Positions 31,771-41,106 are shown, counted from the stretch's first letter. The stretch: 64,000 nucleotides of DNA from Streptomyces glomeratus (GCF_021462825.1 NZ_JAKEEB010000011.1:162708-226707), one strand, 5' to 3'. The notes: a model not told the origin generated them from the letters alone. Translations and numbers: made by a program.

Positions 31771-33222
31771 ATGCCCCGGAAGTCCACCCGTCTCACCTTC
31801 GCCGTCCTGGCGACCGGTGCGGGCGTGTTCTCCATGTTGCAGTCCCTGATCGCGCCGGCCCTGCCGACCGTTCAGCACGCGCTGCACGCCTCACAGTCCA
31901 CCGCCACCTGGGTGATGACGGCGTATCTGCTGTCGGCCTCGGTGTTCACGCCGATTCTCGGCCGGATCGGCGACCTCGTCGGCAGGAAGCGCACGCTCGT
32001 CGCCGTGCTGTTGACCGTGCTGGCCGGGTGCCTGCTCGCCGCGCTCGCGCCGAACATCGGAGTACTGATCGTCGCCCGGGTGATCCAGGGCGCCGGCGGC
32101 GCCCTGTTCCCCCTGTCCTTCGGCATCATCCGCGACGAGTTCGCCCCGGGCGAGGTCAGCGGCAGGATCAGCAACCTGTCCGCCGTGATCGCCGCCGGAG
32201 GTGGCGTCGGCATCGTGGCGGCGGGCCCCATCGTCTCCGCGCTCGACTACCGCTGGCTGTTCTGGATCCCGGTCGCCGTCGTCGCCGTCACCACCCTGAT
32301 CGCCCTGCGCTGTGTGCCCGAGTCGCCGCGCCGGAGCCAGGGCCGCGTCAACTGGTCGGGCGCCGTGCTGCTTTCCGCATGGCTGGTGGCCCTGCTGCTG
32401 CCGATCAGCCAGGCCGGCCAGTGGGGCTGGGGCTCGGCCCGGGTGATCGGTCTGCTCCTCGCCGCGGTGGTGCTGTTCGCGCTGTGGCTGTTCTCCGAGG
32501 CACGCTCCCGCAGCCCGCTGATCGACCTGCGCGTCATGCGGCTGCCCGCCGTGTGGACCACCAACGCCGCCGCACTGCTGTTCGGCGCGGGGATGTACTC
32601 GATCTGGTCCTTCCTGCCGGGCTTCGTCCAGACGCCGTCCTCCGCCGGATACGGCTTCGGTGCGTCCGTCACCGCGTCCGGACTGCTCATGCTGCCGATG
32701 CTGGTCGCCATGTTCCTCTCGGGTGTGCTGAGCGGTCGCCTGGAGCCGGTGCTCGGAGCCAAGACGCTGCTCACGGCCGGTGCCGCTCTGGGCGCCGTCG
32801 CCTGCGGCTTCCTCGCCCTGTGGCACGATCGGCAGTGGCAGGTCGCCTTCGTCGCGGGCGTGTTCGGATTCGGCATCGGACTGGCCTTCGCGTCGATGGC
32901 CAACCTGATCGTCGGCAGCGTGCCGGTCGAGCAGACCGGCGCCGCGACCGGCATGAACGCGAACATCCGGACCATCGGCGGCTCCCTGGGCGCCGCCGTC
33001 ACCAGCGTCCTGGTGACCGGTCGCCTCCAGCCTTCGGGACTGCCCTACGCCTCCGGCTACACCCATGGCTTCGGCCTGCTGGCCCTGCTCTGTCTCGCCG
33101 CGGCCCTGGCCGCGCTGCTGGTGCCGGTCCGACGCGCCGCCCGGGTCACCGGCGCCCCGCGCGCGTCCGAACAGCAGGCCCGCACCGAGCCGGAGGCCGC
33201 CGCGCAGGGAGCGCGCGGCTGA
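31771..33222 (+). CDS. MFS transporter (drug/metabolite exporter)
   Basis: 483 aa. ATG at 31771 with GAGAGG upstream. DHA2/DHA1-like major facilitator: motif A-like GRIGDLVGRKRTLVA after TM2, RVIQGAGGALFPLSFG in TM4, about 12-14 TM segments, and a short charged tail. It probably exports small molecules by proton antiport. Control by the divergent TetR protein is likely. A terminator-like hairpin follows at 33360. Confidence 0.88.
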   Translation: MPRKSTRLTFAVLATGAGVFSMLQSLIAPALPTVQHALHASQSTATWVMTAYLLSASVFTPILGRIGDLVGRKRTLVAVLLTVLAGCLLAALAPNIGVLIVARVIQGAGGALFPLSFGIIRDEFAPGEVSGRISNLSAVIAAGGGVGIVAAGPIVSALDYRWLFWIPVAVVAVTTLIALRCVPESPRRSQGRVNWSGAVLLSAWLVALLLPISQAGQWGWGSARVIGLLLAAVVLFALWLFSEARSRSPLIDLRVMRLPAVWTTNAAALLFGAGMYSIWSFLPGFVQTPSSAGYGFGASVTASGLLMLPMLVAMFLSGVLSGRLEPVLGAKTLLTAGAALGAVACGFLALWHDRQWQVAFVAGVFGFGIGLAFASMANLIVGSVPVEQTGAATGMNANIRTIGGSLGAAVTSVLVTGRLQPSGLPYASGYTHGFGLLALLCLAAALAALLVPVRRAARVTGAPRASEQQARTEPEAAAQGARG

Positions 33223-33359
33223 CGCCTCCGCTTCGGTGACACCTTCGACACGGCGGCGGTGCCGGGGATGGTCTCCAGGACGATCGCGGCGATCGTCCCC
33301 GGCCCTCCACCGAGACCGCCGGGACGAACGTGATGCCCGGCCGGCAGGAGATCCCTTCG

Positions 33360-33391
33360 CCACGGTCCGGGGCGACCGCTCCGGACCGTGG
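33360..33391. terminator. Bidirectional terminator hairpin
   Basis: CCACGGTCCGG (33360-33370) / CCGGACCGTGG (33381-33391), 11-bp perfect stem and 10-nt loop between the convergent MFS and phosphoesterase genes. A second short palindrome lies at 33279-33297. Confidence 0.65.
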
Positions 33392-33410
33392 CGGCACGGG
33401 CCGAGGCCGA

Positions 33411-34025
33411 TCACTTCGTCCGGCTGTCCGCGGCGACCTGGGCGAGCGTGCGGCCGCTGCACACCGAGCGGGCGCGCCGGGGATCCGGCGTGCCGTGCCC
33501 GCCGGACCGGGCGTGGCCCGCCCGCACCAGGAGCCAGGAACCGTCCGCGTCGCCGCCCTTGCCGTCCCGGAAGCGGGTGAGGGCGTATTCGCCGTGGAGT
33601 TTCGACCCCTTCAGCCGGAACGTGGCGTGGCCGTGCTCCAGTGCCTCGGCGAAGGGAACGGGCCGCCCGCGGCGGTCGTGGCTCGACGGCCGGTAGGTGC
33701 CGCGGTCCCAGACGATCACGGCGCCGCCGCCGTACTCGCCCGGCGGGATGACGCCCTCGAAGTCCTCGTACTCCAGGGGGTGGTCCTCGGTGGGTATGGC
33801 GAGCCGCCTGTCCCCGGGATCCGTGGAGGGCCCCTTGGGGACGGACCAGGACCGCAGTACGTCGCCGACCTGGAGCCGGAAGTCGAAGTGCAGGGTGCTC
33901 GCGTCATGGATCTGCACCACGAATCGGGGCTCCGCGTCAGAGGACGCGCCGCTGCCCGGGGGCTCACCGGTCCGGCCGAAGTCCCGTTTGCCGCGGTACT
34001 CCCGCAGCCGATCGTCCTCACCCAC
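33411..34025 (-). CDS. LigD-type 3'-phosphoesterase domain protein
   Basis: 204 aa, a stand-alone PE domain. Key stretch VVQIHDASTLHFDFRLQVGD has the HxxxxxxHxDxR active-site pattern, followed by SWSVPKGPS, EDHPLEYEDFEGVIPPGEYGGGAVIVWDRG and KGSKLHGEYAL. The family removes 3'-phosphate/ribonucleotide ends for end-joining with Ku and LigD. GTG at 34025 is chosen for its GAGAGGAG; the frame is open further upstream but not protein-like. No ku or ligase gene is nearby. Confidence 0.88.
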   Translation of the reverse strand: MGEDDRLREYRGKRDFGRTGEPPGSGASSDAEPRFVVQIHDASTLHFDFRLQVGDVLRSWSVPKGPSTDPGDRRLAIPTEDHPLEYEDFEGVIPPGEYGGGAVIVWDRGTYRPSSHDRRGRPVPFAEALEHGHATFRLKGSKLHGEYALTRFRDGKGGDADGSWLLVRAGHARSGGHGTPDPRRARSVCSGRTLAQVAADSRTK

Positions 34026-34212
34026 GTCCGGCTCCTCTCCGCCCGCCGGCCGGCACGTGCCGGGCCGGGCCGTGTCGGGCCGTGCTCCGGTCCGAGTACC
34101 CCGTCGGCCGTCCTGGGCACGTGCACCTGCGAAGCCGCGCCGGGTCTGCGACATGACGGCCTTGTGAGCCGCACCCTCGGGCCGTCGCCGCCGGGCGGGT
34201 AGTCTCCGGAGC

Positions 34213-34668
34213 ATGCGGATCTCCGTTTCCTCGGACATGGACGAACCCGTGGCCCGCAGCCTGGTCGGGGAATTGCGCGGCCGTGGCCACGAGGTGCTGG
34301 TCCACGGCGCCCTGCGCCCCGGCGACGACACCCAGTGGGCGTCGTGCTCGGAGGCGGCGGCCCGCGAGGTCGCCGACGGGACGGCGGACCAGGCCGTCGT
34401 GTGCTGCTGGACGGGCACCGGGGCGTCGATCGCCGCGAACAAGGTGCCGGGGGTACGGGCGGCGCTGTGCACGGACGCCTACACGGCCGACGGCGCACGC
34501 CGCTGGAACGACGCCAATGTGCTGGCGCTCAGCCTGCGGCTGACGTCCGAGGCGCTGCTCAAGGAGATCCTCGACGCCTGGTTCGCGGCCGAGGCGAGCG
34601 AGGACGCCGACGACCGGGAGAACGTGGCCCGGATCGGACGGCTCGACCTCGGCAGGCCGGCGCCGTAG
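34213..34668 (+). CDS. rpiB: RpiB/LacA/LacB-family sugar-phosphate isomerase
   Basis: 151 aa, the usual RpiB length. MRISVSSDMDEPVARSLVGEL at the start, CCWTGTGASIAANKVPGVRAALC as the signature, and NDANVLALSLRLTSEAL near the end. Interconverts ribose-5-P and ribulose-5-P or a related sugar phosphate. A second-copy role is possible. Divergent from the LigD-like gene. Confidence 0.88.
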   Translation: MRISVSSDMDEPVARSLVGELRGRGHEVLVHGALRPGDDTQWASCSEAAAREVADGTADQAVVCCWTGTGASIAANKVPGVRAALCTDAYTADGARRWNDANVLALSLRLTSEALLKEILDAWFAAEASEDADDRENVARIGRLDLGRPAP

Positions 34669-34975
34669 CGGGCCGCCGAGGGACGAGTGCCGTGACGGAC
34701 CGCCAGGGGATCCGGTGCCGCGGCGGACGGCCCGCGGACCTCGCCGGGCCTGCGGTGACGGGGGCGCGCCGACGGCCGGCCCCCGCCAACTCCACGGTCA
34801 GCGGCTGCCGTTGAAGTAGGTGGCGTCCCAGTGCGAACCCTCACGGGCGCAACGGGCGAACTCGTGCAATGGGGGCGTGAGGGAGTGTCCGGAGCATTCC
34901 GCATCCCCTTGCGCGCGGCCGGGCACGCCAACACCGCGGGCGTAGGCCGCATCGGGCGTGGGCCCAGGCGCCGGA
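34669..34975. other. Intergenic region
   Basis: 307 nt between rpiB and the convergent phosphatidyltransferase gene. It is GC-rich with small inverted repeats; no gene, RNA or strong terminator that I can support. Confidence 0.4.
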
Positions 34976-35770
34976 TCAGCCGCCCGCCACCAGTTCGGGC
35001 ACCGGCTGCACCCTCCTGTCCCCGGCCGCAGCCGCCGCCCCCGCCAGGTCCTCGCGTCGGCCCCGCACGCTCCACAGCCACAGCACATCCCGGCCGAACG
35101 ACCACGCCAGGGACGCCAGCGCGCACGCGACGATCCCCGCGGTCGCCACGTACGGCAGGTACCCGGACCCGGCCACCAGCAGCGCGACGCCCTGCAACGC
35201 CGCCACCGCCTTGCGCGCCATGCTCGGCGGCAGCCCGCCGTTCAGCCACGGCAGCACCCGGGCCGCCGCCACGAACACGTACCGCATTCCGCCGATCAGC
35301 AGCACCCACGGGCCCAGCGACATCGACACATAGACGCTCAGCACCAGGATCAGGAACGCGTCGACCTCCATGTCGAAGCGGGCGCCCAGCTCTGTCGACG
35401 TGCCCGTGCGGCGGGCCACCTTGCCGTCCACCCCGTCCAATATGAGCGCCACCGCGGTCAGGCCCACCAGCAGCGTCACCGGCGGCGAGCTCTCGAACGA
35501 GTCCGCCACCAGCGCCGTGACACCGCCCACCAGGGTCGCCCGGCCCAGCGTCACCCGGTTGGCCGGTCCGAAGGAGCGCAGCCGGGAGCGGACCACGGCA
35601 CGGGTGAGCACGGCCCAGGTGGCGAGTGCGAAGGCCAGGCCCGTCAGCCAGCCGGCCGGGCCCATGCCGATCGCCGTGCCCAGCAAGGTCAGCAGCAGCA
35701 CCTGCACGCCCGCCCCCACGGTCGTCTCCTGCTGCAACAGCCTCGCGTCGTACATGTGGTTCAGGGCCAC
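34976..35770 (-). CDS. CDP-alcohol phosphatidyltransferase family protein
   Basis: 264 aa membrane enzyme. The motif DGx2ARx8Gx3Dx3D is visible as DGVDGKVARR...GARFDMEVD (about 113-136), and about six TM segments surround it. The family joins a CDP-activated alcohol to a lipid or sugar-phosphate acceptor. GTG at 35770 with GGAGGGTGAG; an ATG five codons in is the alternative. Divergent to the dehydrogenase-PTPS-glycosyltransferase operon by 109 nt, so probably part of the same pathway. Confidence 0.87.
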   Translation of the reverse strand: MALNHMYDARLLQQETTVGAGVQVLLLTLLGTAIGMGPAGWLTGLAFALATWAVLTRAVVRSRLRSFGPANRVTLGRATLVGGVTALVADSFESSPPVTLLVGLTAVALILDGVDGKVARRTGTSTELGARFDMEVDAFLILVLSVYVSMSLGPWVLLIGGMRYVFVAAARVLPWLNGGLPPSMARKAVAALQGVALLVAGSGYLPYVATAGIVACALASLAWSFGRDVLWLWSVRGRREDLAGAAAAAGDRRVQPVPELVAGG

Positions 35771-35879
35771 CGCTCACCCTCCGGCCAAGTGACAGATTCG
35801 ATCTTCGCCGCGTACCTTGTGCGCGACTTCTCGTAGTTGCGGTACGTGAAGAGTCGGCCGATCGTTCAGGAGGACGCAC

Positions 35880-36863
35880 ATGGACCTCACAGCTCGGGCC
35901 TTCTGGCTGCGCTCACCGGGGCACGGGGAGGTGCGGGACGTCGAGCTGCCGGAGCCCGCTGACGGGGAAGAAGTGCTGGTACGCGCGCTGTACTCGGGCG
36001 TCAGCCGCGGCACCGAGACCCTGGTCTTCCGCGGCGGCGTGCCGGAGAGCCAGCACGCCGCCATGCGCGCCCCGTTCCAGGAGGGCGACTTCCCGGCCCC
36101 CGTGAAGTACGGCTATCTGAGCGTCGGGACGGTGGAGGTGGGTCCGGCGGACCTGGTCGGGCGCACGGTCTTCTGCCTGTATCCGCACCAGAGCCGGTAC
36201 GTCGTCCCGGCCTCGGCCGTCACCGTCGTACCGGACGCCGTGCCCGCCCACCGTGCCGTCCTCGCGGGCACCGTGGAAACCGCCGTCAACGCGGTCTGGG
36301 ACGCGGGCCCCCTGCTCGGAGACCGGATCGCCGTGGTGGGCGGCGGCATGGTCGGCTGCTCCGTCGCCGCCCTGCTGGCGCGCCATCCCGGCGTCCGCGT
36401 CCAGCTCGTCGACGCCGATCCCGCCCGCGCCGAGACCGCCCGGGCGCTCGGAGTGGACTTCGCTCCGCCCGAGGACGCGCTCGGGGAGTGCGACCTCGTC
36501 GTCCACGCCAGCGCCACCGAGCAGGGGCTCGTACGGTCCCTGGAGCTGCTCGCCCCGGAGGGCACCGTCGTCGAACTCAGCTGGTACGGCGACCGGCGAG
36601 TCACCCTGCCGCTCGGCGAGGCGTTCCACTCCCGCCGACTCACCCTGCGCAGCAGCCAGGTCGGCACCGTCTCGCCGCGCGCGCGGTCCGGACGCACCTA
36701 CGCCGACCGCATCGCCGTCGCCCTCGAACTGCTCGCCGACCCGGCCTTCGACGCGCTCATCACCGGCGAGTCCGCCTTCGAAGACCTCCCTGACGTGCTG
36801 CCACGCCTCGCGCGGGGCGAACTCAGGGGGCTGTGCCACCGCGTCCGGTACGCCACGGACTGA
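35880..36863 (+). CDS. Zinc-type alcohol dehydrogenase-like oxidoreductase
   Basis: 327 aa MDR family. GroES-like N-terminal half (about 1-135; YSGVSRGTETLVFRGGVP), Rossmann half with IAVVGGGMVGCSVAALLA (about 145-162). No clear structural Zn Cys cluster and no catalytic Cys in the usual position, like the BchC-type/threonine-dehydrogenase-like subfamily. RBS AGGAGG before the ATG. First gene of the pterin-like cluster; it could oxidise a sugar or pterin side chain. Confidence 0.85.
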   Translation: MDLTARAFWLRSPGHGEVRDVELPEPADGEEVLVRALYSGVSRGTETLVFRGGVPESQHAAMRAPFQEGDFPAPVKYGYLSVGTVEVGPADLVGRTVFCLYPHQSRYVVPASAVTVVPDAVPAHRAVLAGTVETAVNAVWDAGPLLGDRIAVVGGGMVGCSVAALLARHPGVRVQLVDADPARAETARALGVDFAPPEDALGECDLVVHASATEQGLVRSLELLAPEGTVVELSWYGDRRVTLPLGEAFHSRRLTLRSSQVGTVSPRARSGRTYADRIAVALELLADPAFDALITGESAFEDLPDVLPRLARGELRGLCHRVRYATD

Positions 36864-37038
36864 AGTTCCGGCCGAGAGCCCGCCGCCCGAGTTGTCCGGA
36901 CTCCTGGGAAACCCCGAGGGAATTCACAAAGAACCTCGAAACAAGGAGAACGGGCAGCTGAACAACGCGCCGGGACCGGCCGTACTACACGACATGCCCC
37001 GGCAGGGGGCAGACGCACCGCACCTGGAGGGTCGTCCG

Positions 37039-37437
37039 TTGTTCAGCATCACCGTCCGTGATCACCTGATGATCGCCCACAGCTTCCGCGGCGAGGTCTT
37101 CGGGCCCGCGCAGCGCCTGCACGGAGCGACGTTCCTCGTGGACGCCACCTTCCGCCGCGCCGAGCTGGACGACGACAACATCGTCGTCGACATCGGACTG
37201 GCCACACAGGAGCTGGGCGCCGTGGTGAGCGAGCTCAACTACCGCAACCTCGACAACGAGCCCGACTTCGCGAACACCAACACCTCGACGGAGTTCCTGG
37301 CCAAGGTGATCGCCGACCGTCTCGCCGAGCGGATCCACAAGGGGGCGCTGGGCGAGAGCGCACGGGACATAGCCGGTATCACCGTCACGCTCCACGAGTC
37401 CCACATCGCCTGGGCGAGTTACGAGCGTGCCCTGTGA
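37039..37437 (+). CDS. 6-pyruvoyltetrahydropterin synthase/QueD-like protein lacking catalytic residues
   Basis: 132 aa from a TTG at 37039 (CTGGAGG upstream). PTPS fold: FSITVRDHLMIAHSF strand, LHGATFLVDATF strand, VVDIGLATQELGAVV, NTSTEFLAKVIADRL and the C-terminal LHESHIAWASYE, whose Glu120 is the pterin-anchoring position. Compared with PTPS/QueD the second Zn ligand of HGH is Ala30, the catalytic His is Tyr68 (LNYRNL), and the protein has no Cys at all, so the catalytic Cys is missing. It probably does different chemistry or binds a pterin-like substrate. GTGA overlap with the glycosyltransferase. Confidence 0.82.
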   Translation: MFSITVRDHLMIAHSFRGEVFGPAQRLHGATFLVDATFRRAELDDDNIVVDIGLATQELGAVVSELNYRNLDNEPDFANTNTSTEFLAKVIADRLAERIHKGALGESARDIAGITVTLHESHIAWASYERAL

Positions 37438-38648
37438 CCGACACCACCATCGACCACGCGTCCCCGGGTTCCTTCGGCCGGACGCCCCAACCCCGGCTGA
37501 GCTACGTGCCCGTGCAGAACGCGGCCCTGGGCAACGCCGACATCATCCCCATGTCCCTGCGCACCGTGCACTTCGTCATGCCGGCCGGCGTCGACGACCC
37601 GGCCGGCCCCAGCGGCGGCAACGCCTACGACCGCCGTATCTGCCTCGACCTGCCCGGCTTCGGCTGGCAGGTCGACCGGCACACCGTCGACGGCTCCTGG
37701 CCCCGGCCCGGGGCGTCCGCCCGCGCGGAACTCGCCCGGACTCTGCGGGAGCTGCCCGACGGCACGGTCGTCCTTCTCGACGGCCTGGTCGCCTGCGGCG
37801 TCCCCGAGATCGTCACACCCGAGGCCGAACGACTGCGCCTCGCCGTCCTCGTGCACCTGCCGCTCGGCGACGAGACGGGCCTCGACCCGCGGACCGCGGC
37901 GGAACTCGACGCCAAGGAGCGCGCCACGCTGCGGGCCGTGCCCGCGGTCGTCGCCACCAGCGACTGGGCCGTGCGCCGGCTCGTCTCCCACCACGGACTC
38001 GCCCCCGAGCGCGTCCATGCCGCCGCGCCCGGCGCCGACATCGCGCCCCTGGCCCCCGGCACCGACGGCGTCTCCCGGCTGCTGTGCGTCGCCGCGATCA
38101 CCCCGCGCAAGGGCCAGCACCGGCTGATCGAGGCCCTCGCGGCCGTCAAGGACCTGCCGTGGAGCTGCCATTGCGTCGGCGGTCTCGGCCACGACCCCGA
38201 GTACGTCGCACGGCTGCGCGCCCTCATCGACGAACACGGCCTCGGCGACCGGCTGCACCTGGTCGGGCCGCAGTCCGGCGCCGAGCTGGACGCGAGTTAC
38301 GCCTCCGCCGACCTCATGGTCCTGACCTCGTACGCGGAGACGTACGGCATGGCCGTCACCGAGGCACTGGCCCGCGGCATCCCGGTCCTCGCCACCGATG
38401 TCGGCGGCCTGCCGGAGGCGGTCGGTCGCGCGCCCGACGGCGGAGTGCCCGGCATCCTCGTACCACCGGAGGACCCCGCCGCGCTGGCCACGGAGCTGCG
38501 CGGCTGGTTCGGCGAGGCGGATGTGCGGCGCCGGCTCAAGGCGGCCGCGCGTGGCCGCCGGGCCGCACTGGACGGATGGGCGACCACGGCCCGCAGCCTG
38601 GCCGGTGTCCTGGCCGGCCTGCGCCACGAGCCCGGGAGGGCGGCATGA
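37434..38648 (+). CDS. GT4-family glycosyltransferase
   Basis: 404 aa GT-B enzyme. N-terminal acceptor domain with PSGGNAYDRRICLDLPGFGW, C-terminal nucleotide-sugar domain with AAITPRKGQHRLIEAL, SYAETYGMAVTEALARGIP then VLATDVGGLPE (donor-binding E-x7-E). It transfers a sugar from an NDP- or GDP-sugar to the product of this cluster (inferred). GTG start overlaps the PTPS stop; stop overlaps the methyltransferase ATG. Both overlaps are 4 bp, so the four enzymes are translationally coupled. Confidence 0.9.
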   Translation: MTDTTIDHASPGSFGRTPQPRLSYVPVQNAALGNADIIPMSLRTVHFVMPAGVDDPAGPSGGNAYDRRICLDLPGFGWQVDRHTVDGSWPRPGASARAELARTLRELPDGTVVLLDGLVACGVPEIVTPEAERLRLAVLVHLPLGDETGLDPRTAAELDAKERATLRAVPAVVATSDWAVRRLVSHHGLAPERVHAAAPGADIAPLAPGTDGVSRLLCVAAITPRKGQHRLIEALAAVKDLPWSCHCVGGLGHDPEYVARLRALIDEHGLGDRLHLVGPQSGAELDASYASADLMVLTSYAETYGMAVTEALARGIPVLATDVGGLPEAVGRAPDGGVPGILVPPEDPAALATELRGWFGEADVRRRLKAAARGRRAALDGWATTARSLAGVLAGLRHEPGRAA

Positions 38649-39586
38649 GCACGAGTACGACTCCCACCGGGCCCCAGGCGCACACGCCGCCCACGGACGG
38701 CCCCGTGCCGGCGGCACTGCCCGCCATACCGTCGCCCGGGGACACGGAGCCCGAAGTCCCCCGGTACGCCCCGCAGTGGCTCCAGCTGCGCGAACCCGCG
38801 GACGCGGCGGCCCGGGCGCACGACCTGCTCGACCCGCTGCGGATCCGGCTCGCCAACCGGTCCGGGCGCTCCGGCGACCTGGTCGTGCACGACCTGGGCT
38901 GCGGCACCGGCTCGATGGGCCGCTGGCTCGCCCCGCTCCTCGACGGCGCCCAGCACTGGATCATGCACGACCGGGACCCGTATCTGCTGCACTTCGCCAC
39001 CGTGGGCGCTCCCAAGGCGGCCGCCGACGGCAGCCGGGTCACCGTCACCACCCAGCGCGGCGACATCGGCAGGCTCACCCCGGACGCCCTGGCGGGGGCC
39101 TCGCTGGTGACCGCGTCCGCGCTGCTCGACGTCCTCACCGCCGACCAGACGGAGACGTTCGCCGAGGCCTGCGTCGGCGCCGGCTGCCCGGCGCTGCTGA
39201 CGCTGTCCGTCGTCGGACGCGTGGACCTCACGCCCGCGCATCCTCTGGATCAGGAGATCACCGAGGCCTTCAACGCCCACCAGCGGCGCGGTGACCTCCT
39301 CGGCCCGGACGCGGTGCATGCGGCCTGCGAGGTCTTCGGGCGGCTCGGCGCGAGCGTACGGGTGCATCCGAGCCCCTGGCGGCTCGGGGCCGAGCAGGCG
39401 GAACTGACCGGGGAATGGCTGCGCGGCTGGGTCGGCGCGGCCGTGGAGCAGCGCCCCGAGCTCGCGGCCCCCGCCGAGATGTATCTCCAAGCCCGTCTGG
39501 CCGACTGCGCGGCGGGCCGACTGCGTGTCGTGGTGCATCACAGCGACGTTCTGGTCCTGCCGCAGCCGACAGGAGGGGCGGGATGA
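38645..39586 (+). CDS. Class I SAM-dependent methyltransferase
   Basis: 313 aa. A Pro-rich N-terminal tail (1-38) precedes the Rossmann methyltransferase domain; motif I VHDLGCGTGS at about 81-90, acidic residue in MHDRDPYLL, motif around VTASALLDVLT. Probably methylates the cluster product; acceptor unknown. Overlaps both neighbours by 4 bp. Confidence 0.88.
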   Translation: MSTSTTPTGPQAHTPPTDGPVPAALPAIPSPGDTEPEVPRYAPQWLQLREPADAAARAHDLLDPLRIRLANRSGRSGDLVVHDLGCGTGSMGRWLAPLLDGAQHWIMHDRDPYLLHFATVGAPKAAADGSRVTVTTQRGDIGRLTPDALAGASLVTASALLDVLTADQTETFAEACVGAGCPALLTLSVVGRVDLTPAHPLDQEITEAFNAHQRRGDLLGPDAVHAACEVFGRLGASVRVHPSPWRLGAEQAELTGEWLRGWVGAAVEQRPELAAPAEMYLQARLADCAAGRLRVVVHHSDVLVLPQPTGGAG

Positions 39587-41106
39587 CGGTGCGGACGCTC
39601 GCCCCGGAGGAGGCCGGGAAGGCCGGGGAAGCGGAAAGAGGGGCGGAGGGGATGCACGGGCGTTCGGCCCCCGCGGTCCTGCCCGCGGACGCCGTACTCC
39701 CCGAGCCCGCCGCGCCGGGCGCAGGACCGGCCACGGACGAGGCGCCGCCGGCCCGGCGCCGCTCTCTCATGCGCGTCCTGCGCTCACAGCTCGGCACGGT
39801 CGCCGGAGCCGCCATCCTCGGTGTGCTCCTGTGGCGGCTCGGCACCGGCGTCTTCCTCGACGGGCTCCGGCGGATCGACGCCCCGACGCTGCTCGCGGGG
39901 CTCGGGATCGGCGTGCTGACCACCGTGTTCAGCGCCTGGCGCTGGTGCCGCGTCGCCCGTGCCCTGGACATCAGGCTGCCGTTGGGCGCCGCCGTCGCCG
40001 ACTACTACCGCGCCCTGTTCCTCAACGCGGCGCTCCCCGGCGGCGTGCTCGGCGATGTGCACCGCGCGGTGCGGCACGGGCAGAGCGCCGGTGACGTCGG
40101 ACGCGGTGTGCGCGCCGTGGTCCTGGAGCGCACCGCCGGCCAGGTGGCCCTCGTGGTGATCGGAGTACCGGTCCTGCTCACGATGCCCTCGCCGGTGCTC
40201 GCCCAGGCCCGTCACCTCGCCGGTCTGCTGGCGCTCGGCGCCCTCGGCGCGCTCGCCGTGGTGGCGGCGGTGCGGATGGGCCGGGCTCCCCGCCCGTCGC
40301 GCCGGACCCGGGCGCTCGCGGCCGCGCTCGCCGAGGCGCGCACCGCCCTGCTGGCCCGCGGCAGCCTGCCCGCCGTACTGCTCTCGTCCGCCGTCGTGCT
40401 CGCCGGGCATCTGCTGATGTTCCTGGTGGCCGCGCGGGCCGCCGGGTCGCACGCGTCCCCGGCCACGCTCCTGCCGCTGGCGCTGCTCGCCCTCATCGCC
40501 ATGGGGCTTCCGCTGAACGTCGGCGGCTGGGGTCCCCGCGAGGGCGTCACCGCCTGGGCGTTCGGTGCGGCCGGGCTCGGCGCGGAGACGGGGCTGAGCG
40601 TCGCGGTGGTGTACGGCGTCCTCAGCTTCGTCGCGAGCCTGCCCGGCATCGTCGTACTCCTCGCCCGGTGGTACGGGGGACTTCGGGGTCCGCGTGCGAC
40701 GGCGGAGGCGCAACCGGCCGGGGACGGCGCAAAGGGCCCCTCCGAGGCGGAGGAAGCATCCTCCGAGGCGGAGGAAGCACCCACCGAGGCGCCGAGTGGA
40801 CCCTCCGAGGCATCGAAGGGGTCCCCCGACCGGGGCCCGGAGCGTACCCCCCACACGCTCCGTGCCCCGGTACCGTACGCTCCCTACCCGCGCTCACCCC
40901 CCGGGCCGCGCACCCCGCTGCTGACGCGATGTCAGGCCGGCCGTGGCTCCCCGGAAAGCGTGGTCCCCGGCAGGCCGCCGGCGGGCTCCTCCGAGGTGAC
41001 GAGGGAGAAGTACGCCGCGAAGGAGCCGGCGAGCGTCGCGAGCAGCTGCTTCCCCTTCTCCGCGGAAGCCAGCGAAGGGCGCCCGATGACACCGGACTCC
41101 GTATAG
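39583..41106 (+). CDS. Lysylphosphatidylglycerol synthase TM region/flippase-like membrane protein
   Basis: 507 aa. After a soluble N terminus (about 1-60), residues about 65-366 form the UPF0104/LPG-synthase TM fold with RALFLNAALPGGVLGDVHRA, VVLERTAGQVALVV and GLPLNVGGWGPREGVTAW motifs. The fold is used by lipid flippases and polyprenyl-linked sugar exporters. The last 140 residues are a low-complexity Ser/Glu/Ala/Pro tail that begins with an 18-20-bp tandem repeat (40738-40800) and runs 175 nt antisense into the creatininase gene. The tail is probably not functional and may reflect loss of the original stop. The body suggests lipid or glycoconjugate transport for this cluster. Confidence 0.85.
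   Translation: MTVRTLAPEEAGKAGEAERGAEGMHGRSAPAVLPADAVLPEPAAPGAGPATDEAPPARRRSLMRVLRSQLGTVAGAAILGVLLWRLGTGVFLDGLRRIDAPTLLAGLGIGVLTTVFSAWRWCRVARALDIRLPLGAAVADYYRALFLNAALPGGVLGDVHRAVRHGQSAGDVGRGVRAVVLERTAGQVALVVIGVPVLLTMPSPVLAQARHLAGLLALGALGALAVVAAVRMGRAPRPSRRTRALAAALAEARTALLARGSLPAVLLSSAVVLAGHLLMFLVAARAAGSHASPATLLPLALLALIAMGLPLNVGGWGPREGVTAWAFGAAGLGAETGLSVAVVYGVLSFVASLPGIVVLLARWYGGLRGPRATAEAQPAGDGAKGPSEAEEASSEAEEAPTEAPSGPSEASKGSPDRGPERTPHTLRAPVPYAPYPRSPPGPRTPLLTRCQAGRGSPESVVPGRPPAGSSEVTREKYAAKEPASVASSCFPFSAEASEGRPMTPDSV
40738..40800 (+). repeat. Tandem repeat in the flippase-like gene tail
   Basis: Two copies of a roughly 20-bp CTCCGAGGCGGAGGAAGCA unit and a degenerate third; encodes SEAEEA repeats. 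A site prone to slippage, which may have changed the reading frame of the gene end. Confidence 0.7.

Noticed and set aside
31551..33239. Overlapping second frame across the MFS gene
   Set aside because: Arg-rich shadow; the 31771 frame has the MFS motifs.
34798..35088. Minus-strand 96-aa ORF beside the phosphatidyltransferase
   Set aside because: Mostly overlaps the phosphatidyltransferase 3' end out of frame; the free end matches nothing I recognise.
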